Of a DNA stretch of 64,000 nt, positions 11,644 through 22,049 are shown one piece after another. The position numbers and the translations under genes were made by a program. Position 1 is the first letter of the stretch, and every line of letters starts with the position of its first letter. The notes below the pieces were generated by a model that did not search any database, was not told the DNA's origin, and was given only the letters and a program-made list of their open reading frames with translations. Origin of the DNA: Mercenaria mercenaria (Eukaryota > Mollusca > Bivalvia > Venerida > Veneridae); NCBI RefSeq assembly GCF_021730395.1, contig NC_069367.1:3594501-3658500 (forward strand), given 5' to 3'.

Positions 11644-12036
11644 TTAACAAATAATCAAGGCCTTCGCGTTGTTTATCGTCTAATTTACCACGGTTCAGAG
11701 TTCAGATGCGTAGGAATTGAACCACGAGGGCGTTAGCCCGAGTGGTTAAATACCGAAGCATCTGAACGATGAACCGTGGTAAATTAGACGATAAAACACA
11801 AGAACGTCTTGATTGTTTTCATTCTGACATGCACGTTAATGTATTTCAATAAATATTATGCTGGAATTCATTTACGCGAGGAGTAATGTATCGGACGTCA
11901 GGCGGCTACATGACGTCAAAATTGACGTCATAATGCTCTCTTACCGGTCCGTGCGTCAACCGTTGTTTATCGCAGGATATATTGCGTTTGATTTTCTTCT
12001 TTGTTTAACTGGAAATCAATTCGAGCCATGTTAGAA
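11644..12036 (+). mobile_element. Palindrome-cored element, tandem copy 2
   Basis: This copy is directly abutted to copy 1 with no spacer and has the same start and end. It has only one of the two TGACGTCA-bearing segments. The right border returns to the 43-bp minisatellite at 12037. Confidence 0.7.
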
Positions 12037-12129
12037 TGTCTGTTAAATCGCGACTTCTTAACAACGCGAATAAGTCTGTTGTCAGTCAAACAATGCGAAT
12101 AAGTCTATTGTCTGTCAAACAGCGAAATA
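12037..12129 (+). repeat. 43-bp minisatellite, right part
   Basis: About two decayed units (GTTAAATCGCGACTTCTTAA, then GCGAATAAGTCTATTGTCTG) continue the array broken at 11231. Confidence 0.7.
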
Positions 12130-12431
12130 AAGGTGTTGTGATTATTCCCAACTCTACAGTACATTACACCTCAACCATAGTAATGACAGCGATGATTTTA
12201 TTTGTGGGAGATACTTGCCATAGATGTTTTAATATGTTAAGATTTTAAGAAAAAAAATCTTTGTTTTTTATACAGTATATCCATTCTATTTCGATAAATG
12301 TATGCCTACAAAACGTTTCAGACCTCCGTCGCATTCAAAAGCGTATGTTTTCAGTGAATGTTTTCGCGAAATGCGGAGAATGAATTGGTCATAACGAGTA
12401 CTCAGATCAAACTACTTTTCAAAGTTTTATT

Positions 12432-15400
12432 TTATATAAATGTTTCTGTTGCCATGTTAGCGGATGACACCAGTGATAAAGGACCGCGAAACAGCTGTGC
12501 CGGAAGTAGTGGAGCTGGTGCTTGCATTGGCGGGGTAGATGGTGTTGATTGCTGTGGCGGCGTCGGTGACTCAATGGTCACTGTGGCAAACGCGTGCAAT
12601 GGAATGTCGTCTGCTTCTTGGTCGGCAGAATTGGCTTCCGAATTGCAACCTTTTCCTGCGCTACCGAATTGAATAGCGTCCTTTAAAGGGCCGAAATGAC
12701 GCTTCTTATTCTTAGACAAAGCACCAGATCGATGCTTAACTGAGCACGATTTGACATCATGTTTATGTTCCAAATATTTGTTGTACGTCAGTAATTCAAT
12801 ATATTGTAAAGCCTTTATTTTTTGCCGTAAGTTTGTCAGCAGGTTATTGGCTTCTGAAGCTGATTTCACGTTGTTGTATTTCTTATAGAACACCGGTTCC
12901 TTTTTCCTTGCCTCCATCTCGTATCCCTCGGGCACTGAAATTGTTCAAGGAAACTTGAATAACTTGATATATTTTAGCACCTGAAAATTAGCGCAAACGA
13001 CAGAAAAACATTAGTGTCACATGCTTTTGATTTATTAACAAAAAACTAGGTACTGACTCGAAATTTCGACTTAGTTAGGTAAGTTGAAAATTCGAGATAC
13101 TGAGTCGATTATTTTAGTTAATAACTCGAAATTTCGAGTAACCCACGTCGAGAATTAAAGTAATTAACTTGAAATTACGACTAAGTACCTTCCGTTTTAT
13201 TCGCAAAAATTTAACGTTCATTCGTCAGTCATAGGTCAAAATGGTTTCTTTAATAGTCTCTTATGTTGTATAAATATGAATACATCCACCTACACATCTA
13301 TACATTGTACCCAACATGTAAGGAGTTTAACATGAACTACTATATATCAATGCATGGCCTACCCTAGCCTTTAGAACTACTCCAGATTTGAAACTGTACG
13401 TATCCATGATATATTCCTACATTTACATGCATTTTAAGTTCCGGTGGTTCGGACAACTTTAAAACTTTCCAGATTATGTCACAAATTGTGAAATATTCTA
13501 AGTTCAAACACTACCCGGTCTATGACATCTCCTCAAGATCTACAGCTACTCAAGTACTCGCATTCATTTTAAGTACTTCATGTAAAGTATGTCTAAATTG
13601 CCTTGCCACACGGGCTCAAAATACTGGGTCCAAAACATTTCAAAAATTCCAAAACTCATTATCTGATGAAGATAACATAGAACTATTTGCAGCTGTCCAG
13701 AAGTATATTCTTGACAGTGGAAGGTTCACTAAAACATTGACTTCCATTGTGACATGTGCTGTAATATCTTGATAACACCTGACATCCTTCTACGTTTTAA
13801 CTGGTTCATCGCAGGTGGATTTTCACTTATTTTCATCTATTGATTTAATCCTTTCTTTCTCTACATATTATTTTCTTATAACTATCACGATTTGAAATTC
13901 TTTACTTCTCTTACTAGCACTTAACTTATTTGTGACTTCTGAAATATGTATGAACAGGCTGATAATATTTTGTCTTTTTCTTGGTAACTATATGAATAAA
14001 AGAGCCTTGTATGATGTTAAGTGTCTACGATTTTCTTACTAGCACTTAACTTATTTGTGACTTCTAAAATATGTACGAACACTGGCTGTCAATATTTTGT
14101 TTTGTTCTTGGGATTTATAGGAATAAAGCTTTATATGTTAAGTGTCTACGATTTTCAGAAACATCTCTTATCGTATATTTTCTTCTAAAATTGGATGTAT
14201 TGCACAAGAAATATTATTCTGTTTTGTAAATTTAAGCCATGTTTTTGGTGTATATTTTATAACAGAAGATTGACCTTATAAGTACAATGTGCTTTCGTCA
14301 ATATTCTTTGCATGCAAAATGGTTACTGTACTATTGTTATTTGTGAAATTCATGCAATAAATATGTTTTAAACTAAAACATTTCAGACTTCAGCATGTAT
14401 CATTTGGCTAACCAAGCAATACTGTCAAGGGTCAATGACCGATGCCAAATTTCACAGGGCGAAAAATGTGCAGCCATGCCGGGACTCAAACTTGAAGTCC
14501 CGGAATATCATAAGAATGCTGTACAGACTGAGCTACTTATTTCGATTGACTCGACATTTTCATCCTTTCTTTTCTCTTTTTTTATTTTTTTTATTTTATT
14601 TATTTTTTTTTTTTTGAAAAAAAAAAATGAATGAGCTGTTACCAGAAGACAATATAGAAGTATTTATTGAAGTTCAAAATTATATAAAACATAGCAATCT
14701 TTTTTGAGCAGTGATTTGCATGTGTACCATTAACAGTCCCCAATTACATCTCTCGTGACTAAATTTCTTTGGGGATTTTTTGTCCTTGTGAAAACTGGCA
14801 TCAATTTCTTCAACCTCTTCAAGCTTTTTTTCTTCTTTTCTTGTGATGCTTTAAAACAACCTAAACATAAATGCTCACGACTCATTTTGTTTATTGATGC
14901 TTTAAATAGGTTGTTTGTCAGCCGATCAGCTTTGATATGTTTTTCATCAGGTGAGGGCATTCATTAATGTTTGAAGGACTTGTCGCCCGACCCTTTTTCC
15001 TTTATTTCTTTGTGCTGTATATACCGGTATGTTCTGTTATTGTAAATATGTAAAGGGCAGATAAAATAAGGTTAACTGGGGCCGCTAAAACATGTTCTTC
15101 CAAAACTGTGAACGAGTCCGAAACCGTGACAGACAGTTATGACAATCGGCTAAAAAGATAATAAAAACATACCCTCTGTTGCTAGAAACTTCATTTCACA
15201 TTTTTTGTTAAGAACGTCTTCCTTCAGTGCTTCTGTTTGTTGTTTGGTTATCCTGATGAGAGACATTACCTCCCGGATCTCTTGTTCCATGGCTAGTGCA
15301 TCCGTCTGCCGCCTCCTCAACTTCTCTCTCTGTCTCCTGAAACGAAACTTAGTGTTTTAAAAATGTAACATTTGCAAACATGGTCGTTTAAGGTGAAGGC

Positions 15401-17727
15401 GTCATTCATCTTTTTTTGTTAGTGTAGCGGTTCTCGTATCGGGTGGCCTCTGTAGCTCAATTGGTAGAGCGTTTGCACGGTAAGCCGAAGGTCCGAGGTT
15501 CGAATCCCGTTCGAGGCTGCACATTTTTCCTGAGACTGTTACAGTTATCATCTGAATTATTTGTTTGAAATCGTTTAGAACAAATGTATGTACATGCAAT
15601 GTTCAACAGAGCGACGTTTACAACAACACAATGTATTGACGTTACGTCATGCTACTAATAAACTTTGATAATGTGGCAGTTAACAAGATACAAGATACAA
15701 GATACAAATTTTTATTTATAGTCGGGTTGTAACAATAATAACATTAGCTATGAATAGCTATTAGCCGACTTAACAAATAACAGTCACATTACAATACAAA
15801 CAAATAAGCACATAGAAAAGCACATGAATTATCAAGCATAAAAGCACATTATACATAATACAACTGCAGGACTTCAAATTATACAATGTAAAAGCTGAGA
15901 GGTTTGTGCTAATCTTGACCAAAGTCTAAAAATAAATTAAGATCTAATCAGTAAAATTCTGAAAAAATTAATATAAATACAAGAGTGCACCAGCTAAAAA
16001 ATGTCTTCAAAAATCAAATATCACCTTGAATCAGATTCAAAGAGACCTGATTAGCACCTATCTCGAACGAGATGAAGAAAAACAATGTTCTTTTCTTCCA
16101 AAAGGACCTTGAAACTTTGGTAGATTTATTATTTTCCGAATCGGCGAATGACTCAGATAGCATTTATCTTTTGATTTCCAGCTCCTGCCGTTAATTATTT
16201 GGCATGAATCATTTAGCAATTACTAATACACTTTGATAATGTGGCAGTCGAGTCCAATAAGTCCAGGAATCCAATCGACACTGTTTATTTTCCAATACAG
16301 GTAAATCCAATATTTGCTTTACAATAGATCTATGACGGATTATCTTTGAACATTCCTGGACTTATTGGACTCGACTGCCACATTATCAAAGTGTATTAGT
16401 AATTGCTAAATGATTCATGCCAAATAATTAACGGCAGGAGCTGGAAATCAAAAGATAAATGCTATCTGAGTCATTCGCCGATTCGGAAAATAATAAATCT
16501 ACCAAAGTTTCAAGGTCCTTTGGAAGAAAAGAACATTGTTTTTCTTCGTCTCGTTCTGCCTCGCTCTCATCCAAACAACAGAAATGCATCGCGAATGCAC
16601 GAGAAAATGAATGATTTTGTCTTATGTTTACAGAGAAATAAAGACGGCCTTGTTATTTAAGGTAATTCTAAACGTTTGATAAACCGGAAGTAATGGAATA
16701 GCTCCTTTATCCTGATGACGAAGCATGTAAGCAATAAAGCCTGGACTAGGTGCATGGATATGAAAATCGTTAACTAATAGAAACCCGTGAGTAAATTTTT
16801 CAAAACGACAAAGTTATTGTCTTGCTAAAAGTATGATATGATATCAAAATATTTGACATGTTAACTAATTCCAAAAGTGAGAAGGTTAAATTAAACTCTA
16901 CATTATATAAAAAAATCTATTAGCGAAATTATCAAAATTGTGATTTTCATAAAGACTAGCTCTTGTTATGAAAACTGGAGTGAGGTTCAATCTGAATCTG
17001 AATCTGAGTTGATGCGTCTAAGTAATCAGTACTGGCTTTTATTCAATGTTTGCTAAAAATCAAGCACATTACCATATATTTATATGTACCGAATATTCTA
17101 AGCGTATTCTGGATTTTTAAACAATAGGGTTTCTTCAAATTGTACATCGTAGAATAAAATTTCATCCAAATGTACAGAACTACCTTAAGTTAAGGTGAAT
17201 CAGCAGACTGTGCAAAATTAAATCCGACAACTCGCAATAATTACACAACTTATCGTGCAGACTCTCTTCGTTCCCCTAGTATGTGGGCATTGAAAGGCAA
17301 GTATACTTTGTTAGTGGATCAATCATTCAAATATGCGAGAACAGATTATAAAACACGAAGCGGTGATAGTAAATGAAAGAAATATATTCTTCGTCAAGGT
17401 ACACACTGTTTACCTTAACTTATAAATTTGTGATTTTAACTTCCGTTTCCGGTTTTCAGCCATCCGATCATCAAAGTCTTCAGATGTTTCATCACTATCA
17501 TCATCTGAGTCCGTTGATTCCTTCGCATTATTTTCCCTTCTCCTTATCATTCTCTCAGCCATTTGAGTTTCCATCAACTTCCGTCTTGAATAAAAATTTG
17601 ATTTTTTCTCCGAGCTGCTTGTAAAGACGCCATTTTCTTCTCTATTCAAACAGTCAGTTACACTTGGTGAATATTGATTAACATCACGTTTTGGTTTTCT
17701 TTTAAGCAGTTTCTGAAAGAATGACAT
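12432..17727 (-). CDS. Unrecognised three-exon coiled-coil protein, 326 aa
   Basis: Exons on the minus strand are 17727-17414, 15336-15173 and 12934-12432. Donors are AAG|GTAAAC and AGG|GTATGT; acceptors are GTTTCAG and ATTTCAG. The phases (2 then 1) close exactly to a 326-residue frame, which is the main support. The start is the Met of MSFFQKLLKRKPKR; an in-frame Met 17 codons upstream precedes a hydrophobic stretch and is less likely. Residues 1-100 are basic and serine-rich with an acidic patch (ESTDSDDDSDE). Residues about 95-160 are a highly charged probable coiled coil running across the first splice. Residues about 165-215 form a second helical block. The tail is proline/alanine-rich. 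I do not recognise the family and assign no function. An AATAAA lies immediately downstream of the stop on this strand, near 12430. Confidence 0.72.
13040..13200. repeat. Short repeats of CTCGAAATTTCGA in intron 2
   Basis: The palindromic word CTCGAAATTTCGA and variants recur four or five times at roughly 40-bp spacing. It lies in the last intron of the coiled-coil gene and has no other content. Confidence 0.55.
13886..14158 (+). repeat. Direct tandem duplication, about 125-130 bp unit, in intron 2
   Basis: Two copies start CTTACTAGCACTTAACTTAT and end TTAAGTGTCTACGATTTTC. They have diverged by scattered substitutions and small indels. No coding sequence. Confidence 0.7.
14540..14632. repeat. 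T-rich low-complexity tract in intron 2
   Basis: Poly-T/TTTA tract. The overlapping short frames encode phenylalanine runs and are artefacts. Confidence 0.7.
15446..15518 (+). tRNA. Degenerate tRNA-Thr(GGT)-like sequence, probably SINE or pseudogene
   Basis: The 73-nt length, D-arm (GCTC/GAGC), TTCGAAT T-loop and anticodon loop ACGGTAA (anticodon GGT) fit a tRNA. The acceptor stem pairs at 6 of 7 positions counting a G-T wobble. The T-stem pairs at only 2 of 5 and the anticodon stem at 4 of 5. There is no encoded intron and it lies inside intron 1 of the coiled-coil gene. Decay of the T-stem argues for a tRNA-derived repeat or pseudogene rather than a working gene. Confidence 0.5.
15655..15685 (+). 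mobile_element. Solo end of the CTTTGATAATGTGG MITE
   Basis: A single terminal repeat, CTAATAAACTTTGATAATGT followed by GGCAGTTAAC, without a partner nearby. The sequence then runs into the GATACAA repeats of a LINE tail, which may have replaced the rest. Confidence 0.55.
15683..16050 (-). mobile_element. LINE 3' end (CR1/L2-like), minus strand
   Basis: On the minus strand the sequence ends with repeated TTGTATC units (15684-15707), preceded by TATAAATAAAAATT, the usual short-repeat 3' tail of CR1/L2-type LINEs. No reverse-transcriptase frame is present, so the copy is severely 5'-truncated. Confidence 0.55.
16065..16556. repeat. Near-perfect long palindrome centred on a MITE
   Basis: The left arm 16065-16270 and right arm 16352-16556 are inverted copies. 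By eye they differ by one substitution and one single-base indel over about 205 bp. The 81-bp spacer is the interior of the MITE family seen at 1094-1256, and the inner arm segments are that MITE's terminal repeats. The outer ~150 bp of each arm is not part of the MITE at 1094. The 85-codon frame at 16403 reads through one arm and is treated as chance. Confidence 0.85.
16560..17360. other. Remainder of intron 1, nothing recognised
   Basis: An AT-rich intron of the coiled-coil gene with no repeat family or frame recognised. Confidence 0.5.
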
Positions 17728-17779
17728 TTTAGAAATTTCTAATATAGTCCAGAAAAGGATCGTACTTGACACAATCATC

Positions 17780-18460
17780 TGTCGTAGTCATATTGTGATG
17801 ACATGGCGTCATTTTCATTTTGTTATGCGGCGTCATCTTCACGCTAACGTCTGCTCAACTTTCGCGCGGTTTTCGCCTCACATTTACTCCATTGTGGCTA
17901 CCGATAGGCCCTACATTTTTTCCCCATATTTATTTAAAATTTTGTCTATATCTTATGTGGGGCTTCCATAATGGGGTAGTTAGTAAGCTTGCAAAATTCG
18001 AATCACTTATCCCTTTGTCAGTGTGGATTCGATGTCCACTTCGACCGTCAAATGAAGAAAAAAACGCAGAGGGTCACTGGTTCAGCCTAAAATCATACAC
18101 GGAAAGGCAGCGCGGACCCATAGAAAGTTCAAACCTTTGTCGAATTTCAATGATTTCTTCAAATTCAATTTATAAGAAAGCGTTTGCTATGTTGTGTGTA
18201 ATGAAACATTTTATGAATATACGGATTTATGAATAGATGCGTATTATCACGCGAGTTCGGCAATCTCCGATTTTTACGGAAATCATGCGAGCGTTGAGCT
18301 ACAATTAGGTTTGAAGAATGCCGAATCGCCTAACAAGAATTAGTCCAATTCATGACATTCACTTTCATTTCACACCAGTCTGTGGACGGACCGTCAGGGG
18401 AGGTAACTAGAATCACGGACTGGGACGAAATCACACGGAAATTGCCCATATGCTTTAAAA
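17780..18460. other. Intergenic, nothing certain
   Basis: The plus-strand frame 17820-18236 (138 codons) has no family resemblance and overlaps the region upstream of the coiled-coil gene. It is not called as a gene. Confidence 0.45.
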
Positions 18461-18467
18461 CACCCTT

Positions 18468-18728
18468 TTATATACTGGGGGTCATTGAAAAGTTACCACT
18501 TAATATATACCTCTTTACTTGTTTATACAATATCGACGTCACTTTTTCATGGCCTGTGCGCGGTCGATTACTCATAGACCCTGTCTGATCATGTCTCCTA
18601 ACCCATTTCATGACTGTCAGGTGAGAACAGCACATACGACGTGCAATTACAGGACATGAAAGTTCGGCGTTAACCATGCCAATGACCTGATGGCGTTGAT
18701 CGTGCCTTAAACGTGGCATTCTTAGCAA
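18468..18728 (-). pseudogene. Tc1/mariner-like transposase, N-terminal helix-turn-helix fragment
   Basis: The 86-codon minus-strand frame begins MPRLRHDQRHQVIGM and continues with VIARRMCCSHLTVMKWVRR then QTGSMSNRPRTGHEKVTS. This is the paired-type helix-turn-helix and the GRPR-type linker of Tc1/IS630 transposases. After VTS the resemblance stops; no DDE catalytic domain or terminal repeats are seen. It is a truncated copy of a plain DNA transposon and cannot be active. Confidence 0.65.
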
Positions 18729-18729
18729 G

Positions 18730-19340
18730 GATATTCTGGATTTTTTAACGTATTCCTTTTAGTCTGTCGACTATCTTTCAAGTGCAATGCATGATTTGCG
18801 ATAGAATTTTCGTACATGTAGACATTGCTGGAAAAAGTCATTTTGCACGTGCAGCCCGTGCCTCAAATGGAGTTAATCAAATTTGACAAATCTTTACACT
18901 AGTGACGTCTCAGTTGCGTCAAAAATGTAGTCGTGTTATGCTTTTAACACAGTCCAGTGCGATATATATAAAATATAAGGGCCAAAACGGATAATTCAAA
19001 ACGTGATAAAATAACGCAGAAATTCCCGCGCATTTCATGGAAATAACGCAGAATTTCCCACGCATTTCATGACATGGAGGGACAATACATTACTTTCTCC
19101 ACGTTCTGTGATACAATGTAACAACAGCAGTAGCGCACGTTATTCCGTGTAATAACATTGACAGAAAAACTCGTGATACGTTGTTACCCTGGACCCATCG
19201 AATTCGAACACAAACAATACAGATCATCGTCACATCACTTATACCATGAATTCATTACTAAGAACAATACGTCTGTGAGGTAACTTACAAACCAGGTATA
19301 GTCCAACGTGGCAACTGGCTGGTGTACTCTTCGATCAAGC
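18730..19340. other. Intergenic, nothing recognised
   Basis: No frame or repeat could be assigned. A short direct repeat, AATAACGCAGAATTTCCCAC-like, occurs twice near 19010-19060. Confidence 0.4.
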
Positions 19341-19345
19341 TATAC

Positions 19346-19662
19346 TTAACAAATAATCAAGGCCTTCGAGTGGTTTGTTATCACGGTTCAGAGTTTAGAT
19401 GCGCAGGAATTGAACCACGAGGGCGTTAGTCCGAGCGGTTTAATATCTAAGCATCCGAACGATGAACTGTGGTAAATTAGACGATAAGACACAAGAATAT
19501 CTTGACTTTTTTCATCTTTACATGTTCACTGAAATACTTTGATGAAAATATACTGAGCTTCATTTGTAAGAGTAGAAAAGAACCGAACGTAATGCGGCAA
19601 TTTGACGTTATAACTGACGTCATAATGCTGTCTTACCGGTCCGTGCGTCAACCATTGTTTAT
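19346..19662 (+). mobile_element. Palindrome-cored element, copy 3 (truncated)
   Basis: The same family as 11232-12036, with the TTAACAAATAATCAAGGCC start, palindromic core and TGACGTCA segment. It lacks the last ~65 bp. The start of a further copy (TTAACAAATAATAAAGGCC, 19663-19688) follows at once, so this locus was also tandem. Confidence 0.65.
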
Positions 19663-19689
19663 TTAACAAATAATAAAGGCCTTCGAATG

Positions 19690-20330
19690 TATCTGTTCTT
19701 TTGTATGCAGATGATATTGTTCTCATAGCAGCATCTGAGGATGACCTGCAAAATATGCTGAATGTGTTGAATAGTTGACCAGTGTGTATACTAAGTCAAT
19801 TTTATGAGTGTTAACCCTTTGAAATCCAGTATTGTTCACTTTCGTAATCCATCTGTCAATTTGTCTAAATATTGCTTTAGAATTGGAGGTACACCAATAG
19901 GTTTTGTTTCACAATATAAATATCTTGGTCTTGTACTTACAGAGCGCTTGGATTACTCAGTTACAGCAAAGACAGTTGCTCAATCAACCAACAGGGCTCT
20001 CTGATTGCTAAAGCAACTTTAGGCTTTTGGTGGACTTCCCTATGAGGCTTTTACCAAACTATATGAAACTACTGTTTGCTCTGTTATTACGTATGCATCA
20101 TCTTTATGGGGTACAGGAATATTTGCATGTATAAATGCAGTTCAGAATAGAGCTGACAGGTATTTTTTAAATGTTGGTAGATATACTCCAAATGCAGCGG
20201 TCTGTGGGGATATCGGATGGAATCCAGTAATAAGTTTATGTTGGAAAACTATTATATTATATTGGTGCAAAGTAGTAAATATGGATGAGACAAGATTAAA
20301 TAGAAAAGAGTTTAGTTGGTCAAATAGTAA
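19690..20330 (+). pseudogene. LINE reverse transcriptase, C-terminal fragment
   Basis: The conceptual product starts at VSVLLYADDIVLIAAS, the catalytic YADD motif of non-LTR reverse transcriptases. It continues through an LNSW-equivalent stop (TGA at about 19777) and a frame change into SVNPLKSSIVHF, then YKYLGLVLTERLDYS, the usual KYLG thumb motif. After a further stop near 20001 the segment FTKLYETTVCSVITYASSLW follows, typical of the post-RT region. There are at least three breaks. The 5' end joins a partial copy of the palindrome-cored element at 19688. The clade was not resolved. Confidence 0.75.
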
Positions 20331-20949
20331 AAGTAGTATTTTTTTATTCCTGAATTTTTTTCGATGGTTTATGCCCGCCTAACTTTAAAATGATCTTGGA
20401 GCGCTCTTCTAGGCACGGAATAAAGTGATTAGATTCAAAATGCATGACCCAAATGATAATTTTACAAATAAAAAATAAAATAAAGTAAAATAAAATAAAA
20501 AAGATAGATTCCGAGATGACAACAATAATTCATTTCGTACTTGTTTTAACGAAGAAAAGGCTACTCTAAAGTCAATTAGAACAACGAGAAACTTCACAAA
20601 AATTTAGATTTTTTCACCTTGTATTATTCTTTAGCCTGTATGTACTGACATAGAAAAACAACTAAGGTATAAACGACTTACATTTTATAGTGATGTTCAG
20701 ATTACATGTACGAATGAAAAAGGATGATAAAGAAATACAGTGATATTTATTTCGGATACAAGACATTTCGGATATATCTTATTTAATTACAAATATCTAG
20801 GGGTACGGATCCGTACCTCTAGACAAGGTTGATAAGGTTTTCTAGGGGTATGGACCTCCTTTTTGTCTCACCCACTTTTAGTTTAAACGTGACTAAGCAA
20901 TTCAAATTCCTGGGACGGTGTCAACATTTGGGAATTACTAAAAAAACAT

Positions 20950-21476
20950 TATAGGAGAGATCGCCGTGACGTCACGCGTTAACATCTGTTTATCTGGTGG
21001 TTGGCAAAACAAATGATTTTAACACCGTTTGCGTATTGAATCAGAATTTTTAATAACTTTTTTGCTCATTTATGGATTTTCAAAATTCAAAAAGATTTGA
21101 AATACTAGATCTAACAATCTTCATATTTTTGTATCCAAATATCTTTTTTCAATAAATAACCGTTTTAAATGACATGTAATTTTAAAAGCGGCGTAGTGAT
21201 TTTCACAACCTTTAGAAAAACAGTGTAAGTTAAGCGTTCATAATTAATCCATTTTATTTCGAAATAACAATTAAAAGTAATCAATAAATTGCTTGTTTTA
21301 TCACCTTTCCATTGATCAAAAAATTATTTATGTAATTTGTGTTTTAAGAAAGTTTAGACCGTTAGAAAAACATCACTGTTTACAAAAAACATGGACGGTC
21401 GGCTTCTGCCCACCCGATCACTGTCTTATCAGTTCTAAAAATAGAATTTGTATACAAACACGATCTCTCCTATATT
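20950..21476. mobile_element. MITE candidate with 14-bp terminal inverted repeats
   Basis: TATAGGAGAGATCG at about 20951 is inverted as CGATCTCTCCTATA at about 21463. The interior is AT-rich and non-coding. TA-rich flanks leave the target duplication ambiguous. Confidence 0.5.
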
Positions 21477-21901
21477 TATATATTTTAGACCTTGTAGGAT
21501 GATTTATAAAATGTCTTTACACCCCAGTGGTAAATCCTGGCTCCCTAGTGACCTTGACTTAGAAGAAATTAGCCTTTTTTAGATTTTTTTGACTTCTTTG
21601 AAAATTCACCAAATTGACAGTTTCTCAAAAAACTGCTTTAGCGTTACATATATTGCTTTGAAACTAGGTGGGATGATCCAAAAACTCATTTTAGACCCCT
21701 ATGTGTAATGAGTTCTTGGGCCCCTAGTGACCTTGACCTTGAAGAAATGATAATTTTTAGATTTTTTTTAAGCATCCCTTACGGAAATATTATAGTTTGC
21801 CGCGAACACTTGTTGCGATCATGTTGCGAATATCAGGCGAACACTTTTGATACAATTGGTATAAATTGTTCGTTTGGTGTTCACTTTTCACATGCAGATT
21901 A

Positions 21902-22046
21902 GTTTTGTTGCGAACAAGTTGTTGCGAACTTCCCGCGAACAAGTAGCTGTGAGCTTCCCACGAACAGGTTGCTGTGATCATCCCGCAAACTAGTTGCTGC
22001 GATCATCCCACGAACTAGTTGCTGCAAACATGCCGCGAACTAGCTG
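21902..22046 (+). repeat. 25-bp minisatellite
   Basis: About five diverged copies of a unit like CCCACGAACTAGTTGCTGCG ATCAT, with related GCGAACA words extending left to about 21798. No coding role is evident. Confidence 0.7.
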
Positions 22047-22049
22047 AAA

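Noticed and set aside
12358-12672. Plus-strand glycine/cysteine-rich frame
   Set aside because: Antisense to the third exon of the coiled-coil gene; its composition follows from the proline/alanine-rich tail on the other strand.
13476-13772. 98-codon plus-strand frame within an intron
   Set aside because: Protein-like in composition, but without family resemblance or splice partners, and on the strand opposite to the host gene. Not called.
15446-15518. Functional tRNA-Thr gene
   Set aside because: T-stem pairs at only two of five positions and the anticodon stem has a mismatch. Kept only as a tRNA-like repeat.
16403-16660. 85-codon frame in the long palindrome
   Set aside because: It reads through one palindrome arm and the MITE end. 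The mirrored arm has no equivalent frame. Chance.
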